Notes: generated by a model from the letters alone, not told the origin. Shown: positions 34,965 to 44,495, counted from the first letter of the stretch. The stretch is 64,000 nt of DNA from Thalassospira sp. MCCC 1A01148 (GCF_001613795.1 NZ_LPVZ01000001.1:85911-149910), one strand, 5' to 3'. Numbers and translations: made by a program.

Positions 34965-35408
34965 ATGATGGCAGATGGCGATAAAACCATTGAAATCAGT
35001 ATGGATCGGGCGCGGCTTGATCTTGATTGCTGCTATGATTTTATCGCCGCGTCCTATTGGTCTGGTGGGCGGACACGCGGTGAATTTGACCGGTCTGTGG
35101 AAATGTCCTTTCCCGTTGGGGCTTATTGCGATGGGCGTCAGGTTGGTTTTGCGCGTGTGGTCAGTGACCTGATCGCCATCGCCTATGTTGCCGATGTCTT
35201 TGTGGATCCTGAGTACCGGCGCATGGGGATTGCGGCAAAGATGCTTGATGCCTTGCATGCCCATCGGGAATTGCAGCGTGTGAAACGCTGGCTTTTGGCA
35301 ACAGCGGATATGCAGGCGCTTTATCGTTTGCATGGTTATGCTGATCTCGACGACATGATGATGATGCGCCTTGATATGGACGCGCAAAAACGCGATCCAT
35401 TGCGTTAG
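34965..35408 (+). CDS. GNAT-family N-acetyltransferase
   Basis: A 147-residue acetyltransferase with the GNAT acetyl-CoA region VADVFVDPEYRRMGIAAKMLDAL (about 78-100) and a following LYRLHGYADLDD-type strand. GGGAG lies just before the ATG. It follows ubiB by 24 bases and may share its transcript. Substrate unknown. Confidence 0.88.
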   Translation: MMADGDKTIEISMDRARLDLDCCYDFIAASYWSGGRTRGEFDRSVEMSFPVGAYCDGRQVGFARVVSDLIAIAYVADVFVDPEYRRMGIAAKMLDALHAHRELQRVKRWLLATADMQALYRLHGYADLDDMMMMRLDMDAQKRDPLR

Positions 35409-35651
35409 GGCCGTAGCCCGAAGACCCGCGTGCAGCCAAGAATAACTGCCTGGCGTGGTTAATATTTCATTTCGATAAACCACATGAATAAATCCACTTA
35501 TTGGTAAGGCTTTTTTGCTAAATTAGGTTTTTGCTAATAGGGCTGCGCCGTGCCGCAACGTCCGGTGAGGGATGTGGTCCGTCTTTTTTTGAAATGCCTT
35601 TACGGGGCGATGGCTTTTGCCTGATCCGGGCAGAAGCACAGGGGAGCGCGC

Positions 35652-37205
35652 ATGGCGAAAGCGGCAACAACACGCAAGAAGCGGTCGGCAAAGAAGACAC
35701 CGAAATCTTCGGCGAAAAGCAAAACAGCCAATCAGGATGATGCGGTTACTGCCGCCAGTGCGGCGACGACCAATTCAGATGAAGTCGAGGCATCAACCGC
35801 CAGCGCAGCTGCACAGCAAAGTGAAGACGTTGCCGTGCAGCGCCGTCAGGTGATCAGTGATCTGTTCCAGCGTGGCCTTGCCGCCCATCAGGCGGGCCAG
35901 ATTGATGATGCCATTCGACTTTACAGTACCGCCCTTCGTCAGAACCCCAATCAGCCAGATGTATGGAACAACCTTGGTGTCGCACTGCGTCGAAGCAAGA
36001 AGTTCGACGCAGCCCTGATTGCATATCGCAGGGCCGCCGACATTCGGCCGGGAAATGCCGGGTTGTGGTCGAATATGGGCAATTGCCTGCGCGAAATGAT
36101 GCGTTTTGAAGAGGCGCTTGTTGCCCACAAGAAGGCACTTGAGCTTGATGACACCGTCAAGTCGCACACGTTTAATGCCGGGCTTGTCTATCGTGATATG
36201 AACCGCTTTGAGGCGGCGCTGGAGTATTTTGAGCGCGCCCTGGAAATCGACCCGGATTATGTCGATGCAAACTGGGACCGGTCATTGGCCCATCTGGCCC
36301 TTGGTAACTATGCCGAAGGCTGGGCAGGATATGAAACCCGTCGCAAGCTTGCTGATAATCCGATCCGCCCGCTTGATTCTGCGCCGGAGTGGGATGGCAA
36401 GACGGACCTGCGCGGCAAGCGTATTTTGCTGCGCGCCGAGCAGGGCTTTGGCGACATGATCCAGTTTGCCCGCTTTGTGCCATTGGTGGCCAAGAAGGCG
36501 GGTCATGTCATCCTTGAATGCCGCAAGGAACTGGTCCCGATCATGAAGACCGTGGCCGGCGTCGATACGGTGGTTGAGAAGGGCCGTGCCGTTCCGGAAT
36601 TTGATGTGCATGTGCCACTTCTGAGCCTGCCGCATGTGATGGGCATCGGTGAAAAGGACCTTCAGAAAACTTCGACCGATAGTTACCTTGCGCCGCCGCA
36701 AGGCAAGCGGGCCCGACTGGCACCGCCACCGGGGACGGCGCTGAAGGTCGGGCTGATTTGGGCAGGCAAACTTAACCCGCGCGATCGATCCTGCCCGCTT
36801 GAGACATTCTTGCCGATGTTGTCTGCCAAGGGTGCGGCGTTCTACAGTTTCCAGATTGATGAACGCCGGGCCGATATCGACCGACTTGGCCTGCATGCAT
36901 TTGTCACCGATCTTGGCGATCATATTCATGATTTCGGTGATAGTGCTGCACTGATGCGCGAAATGGATCTGGTGATCACGATTGACAGTTCACCCGCCCA
37001 TCTTGCTGGCGCACTTGGCATTCCGGTCTGGATGCTGCAGCTTTATACAACTGACTGGCGGTGGATGGTTGATCGGTCCGACAGCCCCTGGTACCCGACC
37101 ATGCGCATCTACCGACAGGAAAAGCCCGGTGACTGGTCCGCGCCCGTCGAGAAACTGGGCAAGGATTTTTCGACCTTGCTGCAGGCACGGATGAATTCAC
37201 AGTAA
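35652..37205 (+). CDS. TPR protein with glycosyltransferase-like C-terminal domain
   Basis: A 517-residue protein in three parts: a Lys/Ala/Thr-rich basic N-terminus (about 1-60, with KKRSAKKTPKSSAKSK), at least four tetratricopeptide repeats (about 75-215, motifs such as NPNQPDVWNNLGVALRRSKKFDAALIAYRRA), and a C-terminal GT-B-like region (about 345-515) with WAGKLNPRDRS and VITIDSSPAHLAGALGIPVW, resembling family 9/41 glycosyltransferases. It may glycosylate a protein or surface component. Alternatively it binds without catalysing. Ribosome site AGGGGAG. Confidence 0.82.
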   Translation: MAKAATTRKKRSAKKTPKSSAKSKTANQDDAVTAASAATTNSDEVEASTASAAAQQSEDVAVQRRQVISDLFQRGLAAHQAGQIDDAIRLYSTALRQNPNQPDVWNNLGVALRRSKKFDAALIAYRRAADIRPGNAGLWSNMGNCLREMMRFEEALVAHKKALELDDTVKSHTFNAGLVYRDMNRFEAALEYFERALEIDPDYVDANWDRSLAHLALGNYAEGWAGYETRRKLADNPIRPLDSAPEWDGKTDLRGKRILLRAEQGFGDMIQFARFVPLVAKKAGHVILECRKELVPIMKTVAGVDTVVEKGRAVPEFDVHVPLLSLPHVMGIGEKDLQKTSTDSYLAPPQGKRARLAPPPGTALKVGLIWAGKLNPRDRSCPLETFLPMLSAKGAAFYSFQIDERRADIDRLGLHAFVTDLGDHIHDFGDSAALMREMDLVITIDSSPAHLAGALGIPVWMLQLYTTDWRWMVDRSDSPWYPTMRIYRQEKPGDWSAPVEKLGKDFSTLLQARMNSQ

Positions 37206-37353
37206 CCAATGTGCCAGCGAATACTTGCCTTCCTGTCCAACTCGGCGTAGTTAAGCGGCTTGATTTTGTGGAATGCGGGTCTGGATGAAGGTGCCTTGTG
37301 GTGATGTCCGGGCACATTCATTTGGCGAACTGATCTGGCGCAGGAGAATTCTT

Positions 37354-37833
37354 GTGAGCGAAGCTGCTTATAACAAAGGTTTCCCGGTTTCCTGGGAACA
37401 GATGCATCGCGACGCCCGTGCACTGGCATGGCGACTTTTGGAACAAGGCCCGTACAAGGGAATCGTGGCAATCACCCGCGGTGGTCTTGTGCCTGCGGCC
37501 ATCATTGCACGCGAACTTGATATTCGCCTGATTGATACCGTCTGTGTTCGTAGTTACTCTGACAAGACGCGTGGTGATCTGGAATGGCTGAAAGACATCG
37601 AAGGTGACGGCACCGATATGCTGATCATCGATGATCTGGTCGATACCGGCAAAACCGCCAAGGCTGTGCGTGAAAGACTTCCGAAAGCGCATTTCGCAAC
37701 CGTTTACGCCAAGCCGCTTGGCCGCGAAATTGTTGATAGCTTTGTGACCGAAGTGTCTCAGGATACGTGGATTTACTTCCCGTGGGACATGGAACTGTCG
37801 GTCAACGCCCCGATCTCTGAACGCGTTCGTTAA
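37354..37833 (+). CDS. gpt: Xanthine(-guanine) phosphoribosyltransferase
   Basis: A GTG at 37354 with AGGAGA six bases upstream gives 159 residues, close to E. coli Gpt (152); the longer in-frame reading is unlike the family. The nucleotide-binding PRPP motif [13 protein letters not shown] (about 90-102) and the opening [17 protein letters not shown] match XGPRT, as does GRGG-like [10 protein letters not shown]. It salvages xanthine and guanine. Confidence 0.93.
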   Translation: MSEAAYNKGFPVSWEQMHRDARALAWRLLEQGPYKGIVAITRGGLVPAAIIARELDIRLIDTVCVRSYSDKTRGDLEWLKDIEGDGTDMLIIDDLVDTGKTAKAVRERLPKAHFATVYAKPLGREIVDSFVTEVSQDTWIYFPWDMELSVNAPISERVR

Positions 37834-37895
37834 TCGACCTGGGGAAACCAACCGTATCCCTTGTAAGGCCGATTGCCAGACAAGGAGATTTCAGG

Positions 37896-39053
37896 ATGAC
37901 CCGATATTTACGCCCGGACTTCCGTCGCCAGTTGCACAGCGCACGCCGATGGGCCGGGCGTTTGTGTTTGTGCACCCTTGCTGTCGTGGCGATGTCGGCA
38001 ACAAGCCTTTCAGCCAATGCCCAACAGGTTTCTGAGAGGGTCGCACGCGTGCAGTCATTGCTAAGTGCGGAAAGCGGCTATCGCCTGTCGGTCTTTGCCG
38101 AGGTTCCCAACGCCCGAACCATCGCAGTGGCCCCGGAACTGGGCGGCATTTTTGTCGGCACGCGCGGACCCAATCTTTATTTTGTCCGTGATGAAGACAG
38201 CGATGGCGTTGGCGAGGAGGTCAATCTGATTGCTGATGATTTCAAGCAGGCCAACGGCATTGTCTATAAACCGGGGACCCTGTTTGTTGCCGATCAGCAT
38301 CGTATTGTTTCTTACGACCTTGCCAATTTTGATGGCGAACGTCTTGGCCCGCCGCGCATCCTGTTTACCAATCTGCCCGATAAAAGCCATCACGGCTGGC
38401 GCTATGCGACCCTTTCGCCGAATGGCGATCGCCTGTTTGTTGCGGTTGGGGCACCGTGCAATATCTGCAAGGTCAGTGGCCTTGAAGGCACGATCATTTC
38501 CATTCCGGTCAATGGGGGCGCGCCCGAAGTTTATGCAAGCGGGATTCGCAACTCTGTCGGGCTGACGTTCCATCCTGAAACGGACGAACTTTGGTTTACC
38601 GACAATGGGGGCGATCATCTGGGCGACAATGTCCCGCGCGAGGAGCTTAATCGCGCCCGTCAGTCCGGCCAGTTTTTCGGGTATCCGTGGTATGCGGGCA
38701 ATGACACCAGAAGCCCGCAATTTGCCGATGAAACGGTCCCGGAAGAGGTCATTTTCCCGGAATTTACCTTTAATGCCCACAATGCGCCGCTTGGGTTTGC
38801 CTTTGATGACGGTGATGCACTGGTTGCGCTGCATGGATCGTGGAACCGAACCGTCCCGGACGGGTACGAGGTGGTCCGGGTTGAATTCATCAATGGCAAG
38901 CCAGTGACAGAAAACCCGTTCCTTAGCGGATTCCTGCGCAGCAATGGCGAAGTGATCGGGCGTCCGGTTGATGTGAAACACTATATCGACGGGTCGATCC
39001 TGATTTCAGATGACAATGCCAGCGCGATCTGGCGCATGATGCCGGATGGCTAA
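37896..39053 (+). CDS. L-sorbosone dehydrogenase / PQQ sugar dehydrogenase-like protein
   Basis: A 385-residue exported beta-propeller protein. A signal peptide (basic RRWAGRLCLCTLAVVAMSATSLSANA, cleavage near residue 42) precedes six-bladed-propeller motifs: HHGWRYATLSPNGDRLFVAVGAPCN with CNICKV (about 160-195), SGIRNSVGLTFHPETDELWFTDNGGDHLGDNVPREELN and HGSWNRT. The family includes sorbosone dehydrogenases, often PQQ dependent. The true substrate is unknown. AAGGAG precedes the ATG. Confidence 0.87.
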   Translation: MTRYLRPDFRRQLHSARRWAGRLCLCTLAVVAMSATSLSANAQQVSERVARVQSLLSAESGYRLSVFAEVPNARTIAVAPELGGIFVGTRGPNLYFVRDEDSDGVGEEVNLIADDFKQANGIVYKPGTLFVADQHRIVSYDLANFDGERLGPPRILFTNLPDKSHHGWRYATLSPNGDRLFVAVGAPCNICKVSGLEGTIISIPVNGGAPEVYASGIRNSVGLTFHPETDELWFTDNGGDHLGDNVPREELNRARQSGQFFGYPWYAGNDTRSPQFADETVPEEVIFPEFTFNAHNAPLGFAFDDGDALVALHGSWNRTVPDGYEVVRVEFINGKPVTENPFLSGFLRSNGEVIGRPVDVKHYIDGSILISDDNASAIWRMMPDG

Positions 39054-39147
39054 GATTTTCCGGATTTGATCAGGGAAATTAAATCGGTGGATCGGAATGT
39101 GACCGGCTTGCGTTGATTGGAAAAGCGGGCTATAAATCGCGCGCTTC

Positions 39148-39221
39148 GCGGGTGTAGTTCAATGGTAGAACAGCAGCTTCCCAAGCTGCATACGAGGGTT
39201 CGATTCCCTTCACCCGCTCCA
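39148..39221 (+). tRNA. tRNA-Gly (anticodon CCC)
   Basis: A full cloverleaf: acceptor GCGGGTG/CACCCGC, D arm GTTC..GAAC with AATGGTA loop, anticodon stem GCAGC/GCTGC around TTCCCAA (anticodon CCC), T arm AGGG TTCGATT CCCT, discriminator T and an encoded CCA at 39219-39221. It reads GGG codons. It sits alone between a dehydrogenase gene and the sigma factor gene. Confidence 0.97.
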
Positions 39222-39255
39222 AGCTTTTCCTGACAAAATCACGTTTTGAAAATCC

Positions 39256-39840
39256 TCAGTCTGCTGCGCATGATGTAGCGGTTATGCATGTCCGTTCGCA
39301 TGTCGACATGCCCCCGTCCGGGCAACAGGCGATCATTCGGTTTCGCAGGCGTTTGCGCGCGCGTTGAATGCGTGATTTGACGGTTGGCAGCGCAAGGTTG
39401 TTCTGGGTTGCAAAGTCGATCTGGCGGGTGCGGTTGAGGTCAATGGCGCGCAGAATATTCTGATCACCGGCAGCCATTGTCGAGATGATCCCGGTCAGAC
39501 AATCGTTCAGACCATTAACATCCGCATCATCATCAGTTGTTCGGTTCAAATTGTTTGGTGTTTCTGTTGTCGGGTCTGATTGCAGGGCGTCAAGCGCACT
39601 GCGTTCGCGACTTTTCTTGCGATAGTAATCAACAAGTTTGCTGCGTGCGGTGGCATAAATCCATGCCGATGGATTGGATGCGATGGCAAGGCTTGATCTG
39701 TTGCGAATGATGGCTTCGAGAATATCTGAGACAACGTCATCAACCGCGTCACGCGGGACGCGACTTTGAACAAATCTGTGCAGGCCCTTTTGCAGGGCCT
39801 GCCAATCAGAAGATGTGTCGGAAACGGGGGCGAATTTCAT
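39256..39840 (-). CDS. ECF-type sigma factor, SigZ-like, with Cys-rich tail
   Basis: The ATG at 39840 fits the sigma70 region 2 beginning; the gene gives 194 residues. Region 2 (about 12-80: QALQKGLHRFVQSRVPRDAVDDVVSDILEAIIRN, PSAWIYATARSKLVDYYRKKSRER) and region 4 (about 115-165: INRTRQIDFATQNNLALPTVKSRIQRARKRL) are clear. Beyond region 4 is a tail with cysteines at 172, 173, 181, 185 and 191, a plausible metal-binding module. It starts five bases after the CadI-like gene, so it is co-transcribed. No anti-sigma gene is visible. Confidence 0.85.
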   Translation of the reverse strand: MKFAPVSDTSSDWQALQKGLHRFVQSRVPRDAVDDVVSDILEAIIRNRSSLAIASNPSAWIYATARSKLVDYYRKKSRERSALDALQSDPTTETPNNLNRTTDDDADVNGLNDCLTGIISTMAAGDQNILRAIDLNRTRQIDFATQNNLALPTVKSRIQRARKRLRNRMIACCPDGGMSTCERTCITATSCAAD

Positions 39841-39844
39841 GGCG

Positions 39845-40303
39845 TCAGGCGCAACATACCTGTTGAGTTTCTGATTCCTTGCCGGGCTGTTGGCCGCAAC
39901 ACCCCGCACTTGATGAACCGGTTTCATTTTGAGCGCTGTCGGGATCATCATCAAGGATGCGATACCATTCCCACGCCAGACCGTCTGGTTCCTTTGTCCA
40001 GAATTTTGATTGTTTGGCGTGACAGCAACCTGTCTCAGCGACATCGCTTGTGCTCAGATTGCCCGCATGCAGGCGATCTGATGCCGCGTCAAATTCCGAC
40101 GGGCTTTGGCATTCAACACCAATGTGATTGAGGTGCTCATCTGCGCCGGGATGTTCAAACAAAACAAGTTTCAGTGGCGGTTGGGCAATTTCAAAGTTGG
40201 CATATCCCGGGCGTTGTTTGTGAACCGGGGTTGCAAACATTTCGCTGTAGAATTTGATGGCCCGATCAAGGTTTTTGACATTCAGGGCAAGTTGCAGGCG
40301 CAT
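39845..40303 (-). CDS. CadI/ArsI-like metal-responsive glyoxalase-fold enzyme
   Basis: A 152-residue protein of the CadI/ArsI family: MRLQLALNVKNLDRAIKFY start, RPGYANFEIAQPPLKLVLFEHPG, and TGCCHAKQSKFWTKEPDGLAWEWY with the Cys93-Cys94 pair. Candidate metal ligands are Gln4, His60 and Glu112. ArsI cleaves trivalent methyl-arsenic compounds; CadI is cadmium-inducible. The C-terminus adds GCCG and VCCA, two more Cys pairs. A 40303 start with AGGAG is supported; it is translationally close to the sigma factor. Confidence 0.85.
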   Translation of the reverse strand: MRLQLALNVKNLDRAIKFYSEMFATPVHKQRPGYANFEIAQPPLKLVLFEHPGADEHLNHIGVECQSPSEFDAASDRLHAGNLSTSDVAETGCCHAKQSKFWTKEPDGLAWEWYRILDDDPDSAQNETGSSSAGCCGQQPGKESETQQVCCA

Positions 40304-40399
40304 TTTGAATTCTCCTGTGTGGTCATTGTGATGCACAGGAAGACGCGTGTTCTGGCAAAAAGATGCAGGTACGGATGAATTAAAAACGGTCCGCGTGGA

Positions 40400-41158
40400 T
40401 TATGGGGCCGGTGCGCGGTATTGCAGGTTCATTTCGCGGGCTTCTTCGTCACTGCAGATCTTTTTCAGATCCTTGCTTTCATATTGGCTAAAGCGTGGGT
40501 CGAGTGTGCTGAGGTAATTGCCGTTACCATCATCGACAAAGAGGCAACGCGCGTTTTCGCCATCAAGTCGATCCCCTTTGCGCCAATCGGCTGGTGCGAT
40601 CAAATCACCGCCATGAATGCCGATCCCGGCATTGCCGGCATCTTGCGACAGGCGGTCATAGCGATGGGAATAGCCCGCAATCGGGAATGCTTCGCCGTCG
40701 CTGATCATGGCTGCTGCCACATCGCGTTCGCCGATGCCGCATTCGACCACGGGGAAGCCATCTGCTTCGCCCGCGCGCGCCTGATCGCCCGGCCAGCAAT
40801 GAACGTCAAACGGGGCCATGGCGAAATATTTGCGCAATTGCATGGCCGACGACATGCCGCAATCCCAGAAACTGCCATTATGCAGGCATTGCTGACCAAG
40901 TTCGGGGGCATCCATCCCCGCGATATCGACGACTTGCCCGGCAATCATGATGGTGTCGCCATCAATGACCAGAATATCACGCCCCTTGGTGACAAGCCCG
41001 CCCGGACTGGAAAGGCCAGGTGAAGTGTCGGCGGCACGGACCGGTGCGCTGTGCCAGTGCAGAGCAAGGGCAATCAGGGCTGGAATAGCAAGTAGGGCGA
41101 TCAGGCGGGTAACGCGTTTCAAACTGGCCTCTATGGTCTTCAGGAATTTGAGCGACAT
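40400..41158 (-). CDS. Thermonuclease (SNase)-fold protein, catalytically altered
   Basis: A 252-residue exported or membrane-anchored protein with a hydrophobic N-terminal segment (about 18-45) and a staphylococcal-nuclease-like core: VIDGDTIMIAGQVVDIAGMDAPELGQQC (about 64-91). Asp66, Asp68, Asp83 and Glu86 remain, but the residue matching the catalytic Arg35 of SNase is Asp78, and the later YGR-type Arg is not evident. A Cys-rich middle (CLHNGSFWDCG, CWPG, VECGIG) may carry disulfides. Nuclease activity is doubtful; it could be a structural or metal-binding relative. Confidence 0.78.
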   Translation of the reverse strand: MSLKFLKTIEASLKRVTRLIALLAIPALIALALHWHSAPVRAADTSPGLSSPGGLVTKGRDILVIDGDTIMIAGQVVDIAGMDAPELGQQCLHNGSFWDCGMSSAMQLRKYFAMAPFDVHCWPGDQARAGEADGFPVVECGIGERDVAAAMISDGEAFPIAGYSHRYDRLSQDAGNAGIGIHGGDLIAPADWRKGDRLDGENARCLFVDDGNGNYLSTLDPRFSQYESKDLKKICSDEEAREMNLQYRAPAP

Positions 41159-41351
41159 TCAAACTTTGTGGGAATGACACTACGGTCATGGCGACAGGAC
41201 AAGCAAAAAGAACGGCAAAATGATGACGCATTTGTCGGGTGAGGGCGCGTAACGGTCAGCGGCCTCACGGGTGCCATGCACAATAACCGGATGCATCCAA
41301 AGACGTTTGGCGCTACAAGCGGGTTTGTCTTTTGCTGTCAGGGAAACTTGT

Positions 41352-42809
41352 TTGTTCCGTCTGCAACCCATCTTTTTCGTCGTCGGGGTGATGGTCATTA
41401 TCATCGGGATATCGATGATGGTGCCTGCTGCTGTTGATCTTGCTTATGGCAACCCGGACTGGAAGATTTTTGCACAAGCGTCGATTACGACAATCGGGCT
41501 GGGTGGCATGGCATGTCTTGCCTGTCGGTCTGATATCGGCCCGCGTGTAACCGCACGCCAGGGTTACGTTCTGACAGTGGTTTCATGGATTGCTGTTAGC
41601 CTGACCGGGGCACTGCCGCTTTGGTATTCGTCGCTTGAGCTCAGTTTCTGTGATGCGGTCTTTGAAACTGTTTCGGGTCTGACAACGACGGGGTCGACGA
41701 TCCTGTCGGGTCTGGATCATTTGCCGCCGGGCTTGTTGATCTGGCGGTCGATCATGCAGTGGCTTGGCGGTATCGGGATTATTGTGACTGCCCTTGCCCT
41801 GTTGCCGATGATGCGGGTTGGCGGCATGCAGCTTTTCCAGATGGAAAGTTCGGATCGATCCGAAAAACTCAGCGGTCGCATGCGCGATATGTGCCTGCAG
41901 ATCGTGATGATCTATTCGGTTCTGACCCTGGTGTGCATTGTGCTGTATCGCATCTTTGGCATGGGATGGTTTGATGCGATCAATTACGGCATGACGACGC
42001 TGTCGACCGGGGGGTATGCCACCTCGGACCTTTCGTTTGCCAAGTTTGACACCAGTCTTTCGCTGCACTGGATAGCCATCCTGTTCATGTTCTTTGGTGG
42101 ATTGCCGTTTACCGCCTATGCGGTGTTTCTGCGCAAGCGGGCGATCAAGGCCGTGATCGGCAATCAGCAGATCAAATTGTTCTGCCTGATCATTGCAGGT
42201 TTCACATTTTTGCTGACCCTGCGGCTGTTGCAGATTTCTGATGACGGCATCTTCCGGTCGCTGACCATGGCGGCGTTCAACCTTGTGTCGGTGATTACGA
42301 CCACGGGCTATGCATCGGGTGATTACCTTTTGTGGGGCCCGGCTGCAGTCATGCTGTTTTTCTTTGCGACCTTTATCGGCGGTTGTTCGGGATCAACATC
42401 GGGCGGTTTCAAGATGTTTCGCCTGTATGTCGTGTTTACCGGGCTTCGTGCCCATTTCATGCGCCTGCGCAGCCCGTCGGCCGTGGTGGTCAGCCGCATT
42501 GACCGCCATGAAATCACGTCCGACATCTATAACGCCGTGACGGTCTATGTATTTCTTCTGACCATCAGCTATATCGCGGTGACGGTTGCCCTTGGTCTGA
42601 CGGGGCTTGATCTGATTACGTCGATGAGTGCTGCGGCAACGTCACTTGCCAATGTCGGGCCGGGGCTGGGCAATATCATCGGACCTGCGGGCAATTTCCA
42701 GTCCTTGCCGGATTCCGCGAAGTGGATTTTGGATGTTGCGATGGTTCTGGGCCGACTTGAGTTCGAGACGCTTCTTGTGCTGTTGATGCCGTCCTTCTGG
42801 CGCGACTGA
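41352..42809 (+). CDS. TrkH-family potassium uptake protein
   Basis: A 485-residue protein with about ten membrane segments and four pore loops containing the filter glycines: TTTGSTI, LSTGGYAT, TTTGYASGDY and ANVGPGLG. It is a Na+ or H+-coupled K+ uptake subunit that works with TrkA-type regulators, absent here. TTG at 41352 with AGGGA seven bases upstream is the best start; the longer reading is not family-like. A second TrkH lies 3.7 kb downstream in the same direction. Confidence 0.92.
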   Translation: MFRLQPIFFVVGVMVIIIGISMMVPAAVDLAYGNPDWKIFAQASITTIGLGGMACLACRSDIGPRVTARQGYVLTVVSWIAVSLTGALPLWYSSLELSFCDAVFETVSGLTTTGSTILSGLDHLPPGLLIWRSIMQWLGGIGIIVTALALLPMMRVGGMQLFQMESSDRSEKLSGRMRDMCLQIVMIYSVLTLVCIVLYRIFGMGWFDAINYGMTTLSTGGYATSDLSFAKFDTSLSLHWIAILFMFFGGLPFTAYAVFLRKRAIKAVIGNQQIKLFCLIIAGFTFLLTLRLLQISDDGIFRSLTMAAFNLVSVITTTGYASGDYLLWGPAAVMLFFFATFIGGCSGSTSGGFKMFRLYVVFTGLRAHFMRLRSPSAVVVSRIDRHEITSDIYNAVTVYVFLLTISYIAVTVALGLTGLDLITSMSAAATSLANVGPGLGNIIGPAGNFQSLPDSAKWILDVAMVLGRLEFETLLVLLMPSFWRD

Positions 42810-42946
42810 CCCCTGATTTTCTTTTTGATGATTGTTGGTGTCGATCTGTGACGGTTGCCACAGATCGCAGGTTTACTTTGCGTCATTTTGGCACCGTGTA
42901 TAAGTTTGTAGCGTTAATAACAAACACACAAACAGTGGACACGGAC

Positions 42947-43135
42947 ATGAAACTGCAGAAAACGATCACGACCAAAATCGCCGGGGCCCTTGCGGTTCTT
43001 TTCCTGGCGGGTGCTGTTTCCGCATGCTCGCCCGAGGTGGGCAGCGAGGAATGGTGTAATGACCTTAAGGAAAAGCCGAAAGGCGACTGGACAGCAAACG
43101 AGGCGACCGATTTCGCCAAACATTGCCTGATGTGA
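42947..43135 (+). CDS. DUF3012 lipoprotein
   Basis: A 62-residue precursor: lipoprotein signal peptide with lipobox VSAC at about residue 27, then SPEVGSEEWCNDLKEKPKGDWTANEATDFAKHCLM, the DUF3012 pattern with two conserved cysteines. ATG at 42947 is preferred over an in-frame upstream start at 42848. It is likely attached to the outer or inner membrane. Function unknown. It ends at a strong terminator. Confidence 0.87.
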   Translation: MKLQKTITTKIAGALAVLFLAGAVSACSPEVGSEEWCNDLKEKPKGDWTANEATDFAKHCLM

Positions 43136-43216
43136 TCAGTGCATTCGCCTGATCGAACATCAAGACGATCAGCCGATTCTTTTTCATAGTCTGGATATGC
43201 CGTCTTTATGGCGGCT

Positions 43217-43268
43217 AAATCCGCCCTTTGACATCTGCTTGGCGGTGGTTCAGTCGAAGGGCGGATTT
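43217..43268 (+). terminator. Intrinsic terminator after the DUF3012 gene
   Basis: Perfect 12-bp arms AAATCCGCCCTT and AAGGGCGGATTT (43217-43228 with 43257-43268) with a 28-base loop, ending in TTTTT. It lies about 80 bases past the stop. Confidence 0.75.
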
Positions 43269-43366
43269 TTCAATTCCGGCGTTGGAAAACGGTTTGGAAC
43301 AATCTGTTGTCTTCGGCGTTAGACACAGGACAACAGCGCGCATGCGTGCGATGCAGCAACGTGGAT

Positions 43367-43394
43367 TTGCCTTGTTTGGATAAATCCCTATAAT
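43367..43394 (+). promoter_or_regulatory. Candidate asd promoter
   Basis: TTGCCT at 43367-43372 and a perfect TATAAT at 43389-43394 are 16 bases apart. The rest of the 327-base spacer (43136-43462) holds the DUF3012 terminator and a leader of about 60 bases before asd. Confidence 0.6.
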
Positions 43395-43462
43395 GCGCGG
43401 CCCGCGAATGATCGCGGCAGTCGAATATGACAGTAATTTTTATACGAGGTTAGACAACTATT

Positions 43463-44470
43463 ATGAGTGCCGAAAATCTCCATGTCGGTGTGATCGGCGC
43501 AACCGGTGCGGTTGGCGTCGAGCTGATCAACGTTATGTTTGATCGCAAGTTCCCAGTGGGTGAACTCACCCTGTTCGCTTCCGAGCGTTCAGCGGGCAAG
43601 ACCGTGGAGACTAAATTCGGCACTAAGACCGTCGCGCTGTTTTCCGTTGAAGAAGCCAAGCAGTGCGACATTGTCTTCCTTGCCGTTTCCGGTGACTTTG
43701 CCAAGGAATATGCACCCAAGATCGCCGAAGGCGCGCTGGTGATTGATAACTCCTCGGCGTTCCGTCTGAATGACGATGTTCCGCTGATCGTGCCGGAAAT
43801 CAATGGCGACCTTGCCAAGACCGCAAAACTGATCGCAAACCCGAACTGCACCACGGCAATCGCCGCAGTTGCACTTTGGCCGCTGCATCAGGCCTTTGGT
43901 CTGAAGAAAGTGATCGTTTCGACCTATCAGGCCGCATCAGGTGCCGGTCAGCCGGGCATGAACGAACTGCGCGAAGGTCTGGCCGCTGGTCTTGAAGGCA
44001 AGCCGGTCCCGGCAGAGGTGTTCTCGTCGCCGCTGGCCTTTAACGTGATCCCGCATATCGATAGCTTCCAGGACAACGGGTACACCCGTGAAGAAATGAA
44101 GGTGACTTGGGAAACGCGCAAAATCTTTGGCGCGCCGGATCTGCCGATTTCATGCACCGCGGTTCGCATCCCGACCGAGCGGACCCATTCCGAGGCGATT
44201 GTGGTTGAAACCGAAAAGGCCGTTACGCCGGATGCCGCGCGCGACGTGCTGGCAAAAGCCAAGGGTGTGAAGCTTGTCGATGATCCGGCAAACAACAAAT
44301 ATCCGATGCCGCTGACCGCGACCGAACAGTATGACGTCGAAGTTGGCCGCATCCGTACCAACCTGATCTTTGGTGATCATGGTTTGGAACTGTTTGTTGC
44401 CGGTGATCAGCTGTTGAAGGGTGCTGCCCTGAACGCTGTTCAGATCGCAGAGGCATCCATCGCCGACTGA
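43463..44470 (+). CDS. asd: Aspartate-semialdehyde dehydrogenase
   Basis: A 335-residue enzyme with the NADP-binding start [11 protein letters not shown] (about 8-18), the catalytic Cys129 in ANPNCTT and [16 protein letters not shown] in the C-terminal domain. It reduces aspartyl phosphate to the semialdehyde for lysine, methionine and threonine synthesis, the precursor step for dapD/dapE and metZ elsewhere in this window. Normal length. Confidence 0.97.
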   Translation: MSAENLHVGVIGATGAVGVELINVMFDRKFPVGELTLFASERSAGKTVETKFGTKTVALFSVEEAKQCDIVFLAVSGDFAKEYAPKIAEGALVIDNSSAFRLNDDVPLIVPEINGDLAKTAKLIANPNCTTAIAAVALWPLHQAFGLKKVIVSTYQAASGAGQPGMNELREGLAAGLEGKPVPAEVFSSPLAFNVIPHIDSFQDNGYTREEMKVTWETRKIFGAPDLPISCTAVRIPTERTHSEAIVVETEKAVTPDAARDVLAKAKGVKLVDDPANNKYPMPLTATEQYDVEVGRIRTNLIFGDHGLELFVAGDQLLKGAALNAVQIAEASIAD

Positions 44471-44495
44471 TCGCGATCCATCGCTGACTGATTTT

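Noticed and set aside
39148..39221. tRNA-Gly as an integration site for a mobile element
   Set aside because: No integrase gene, no duplicated 3' tRNA end and no phage-like genes are seen nearby.
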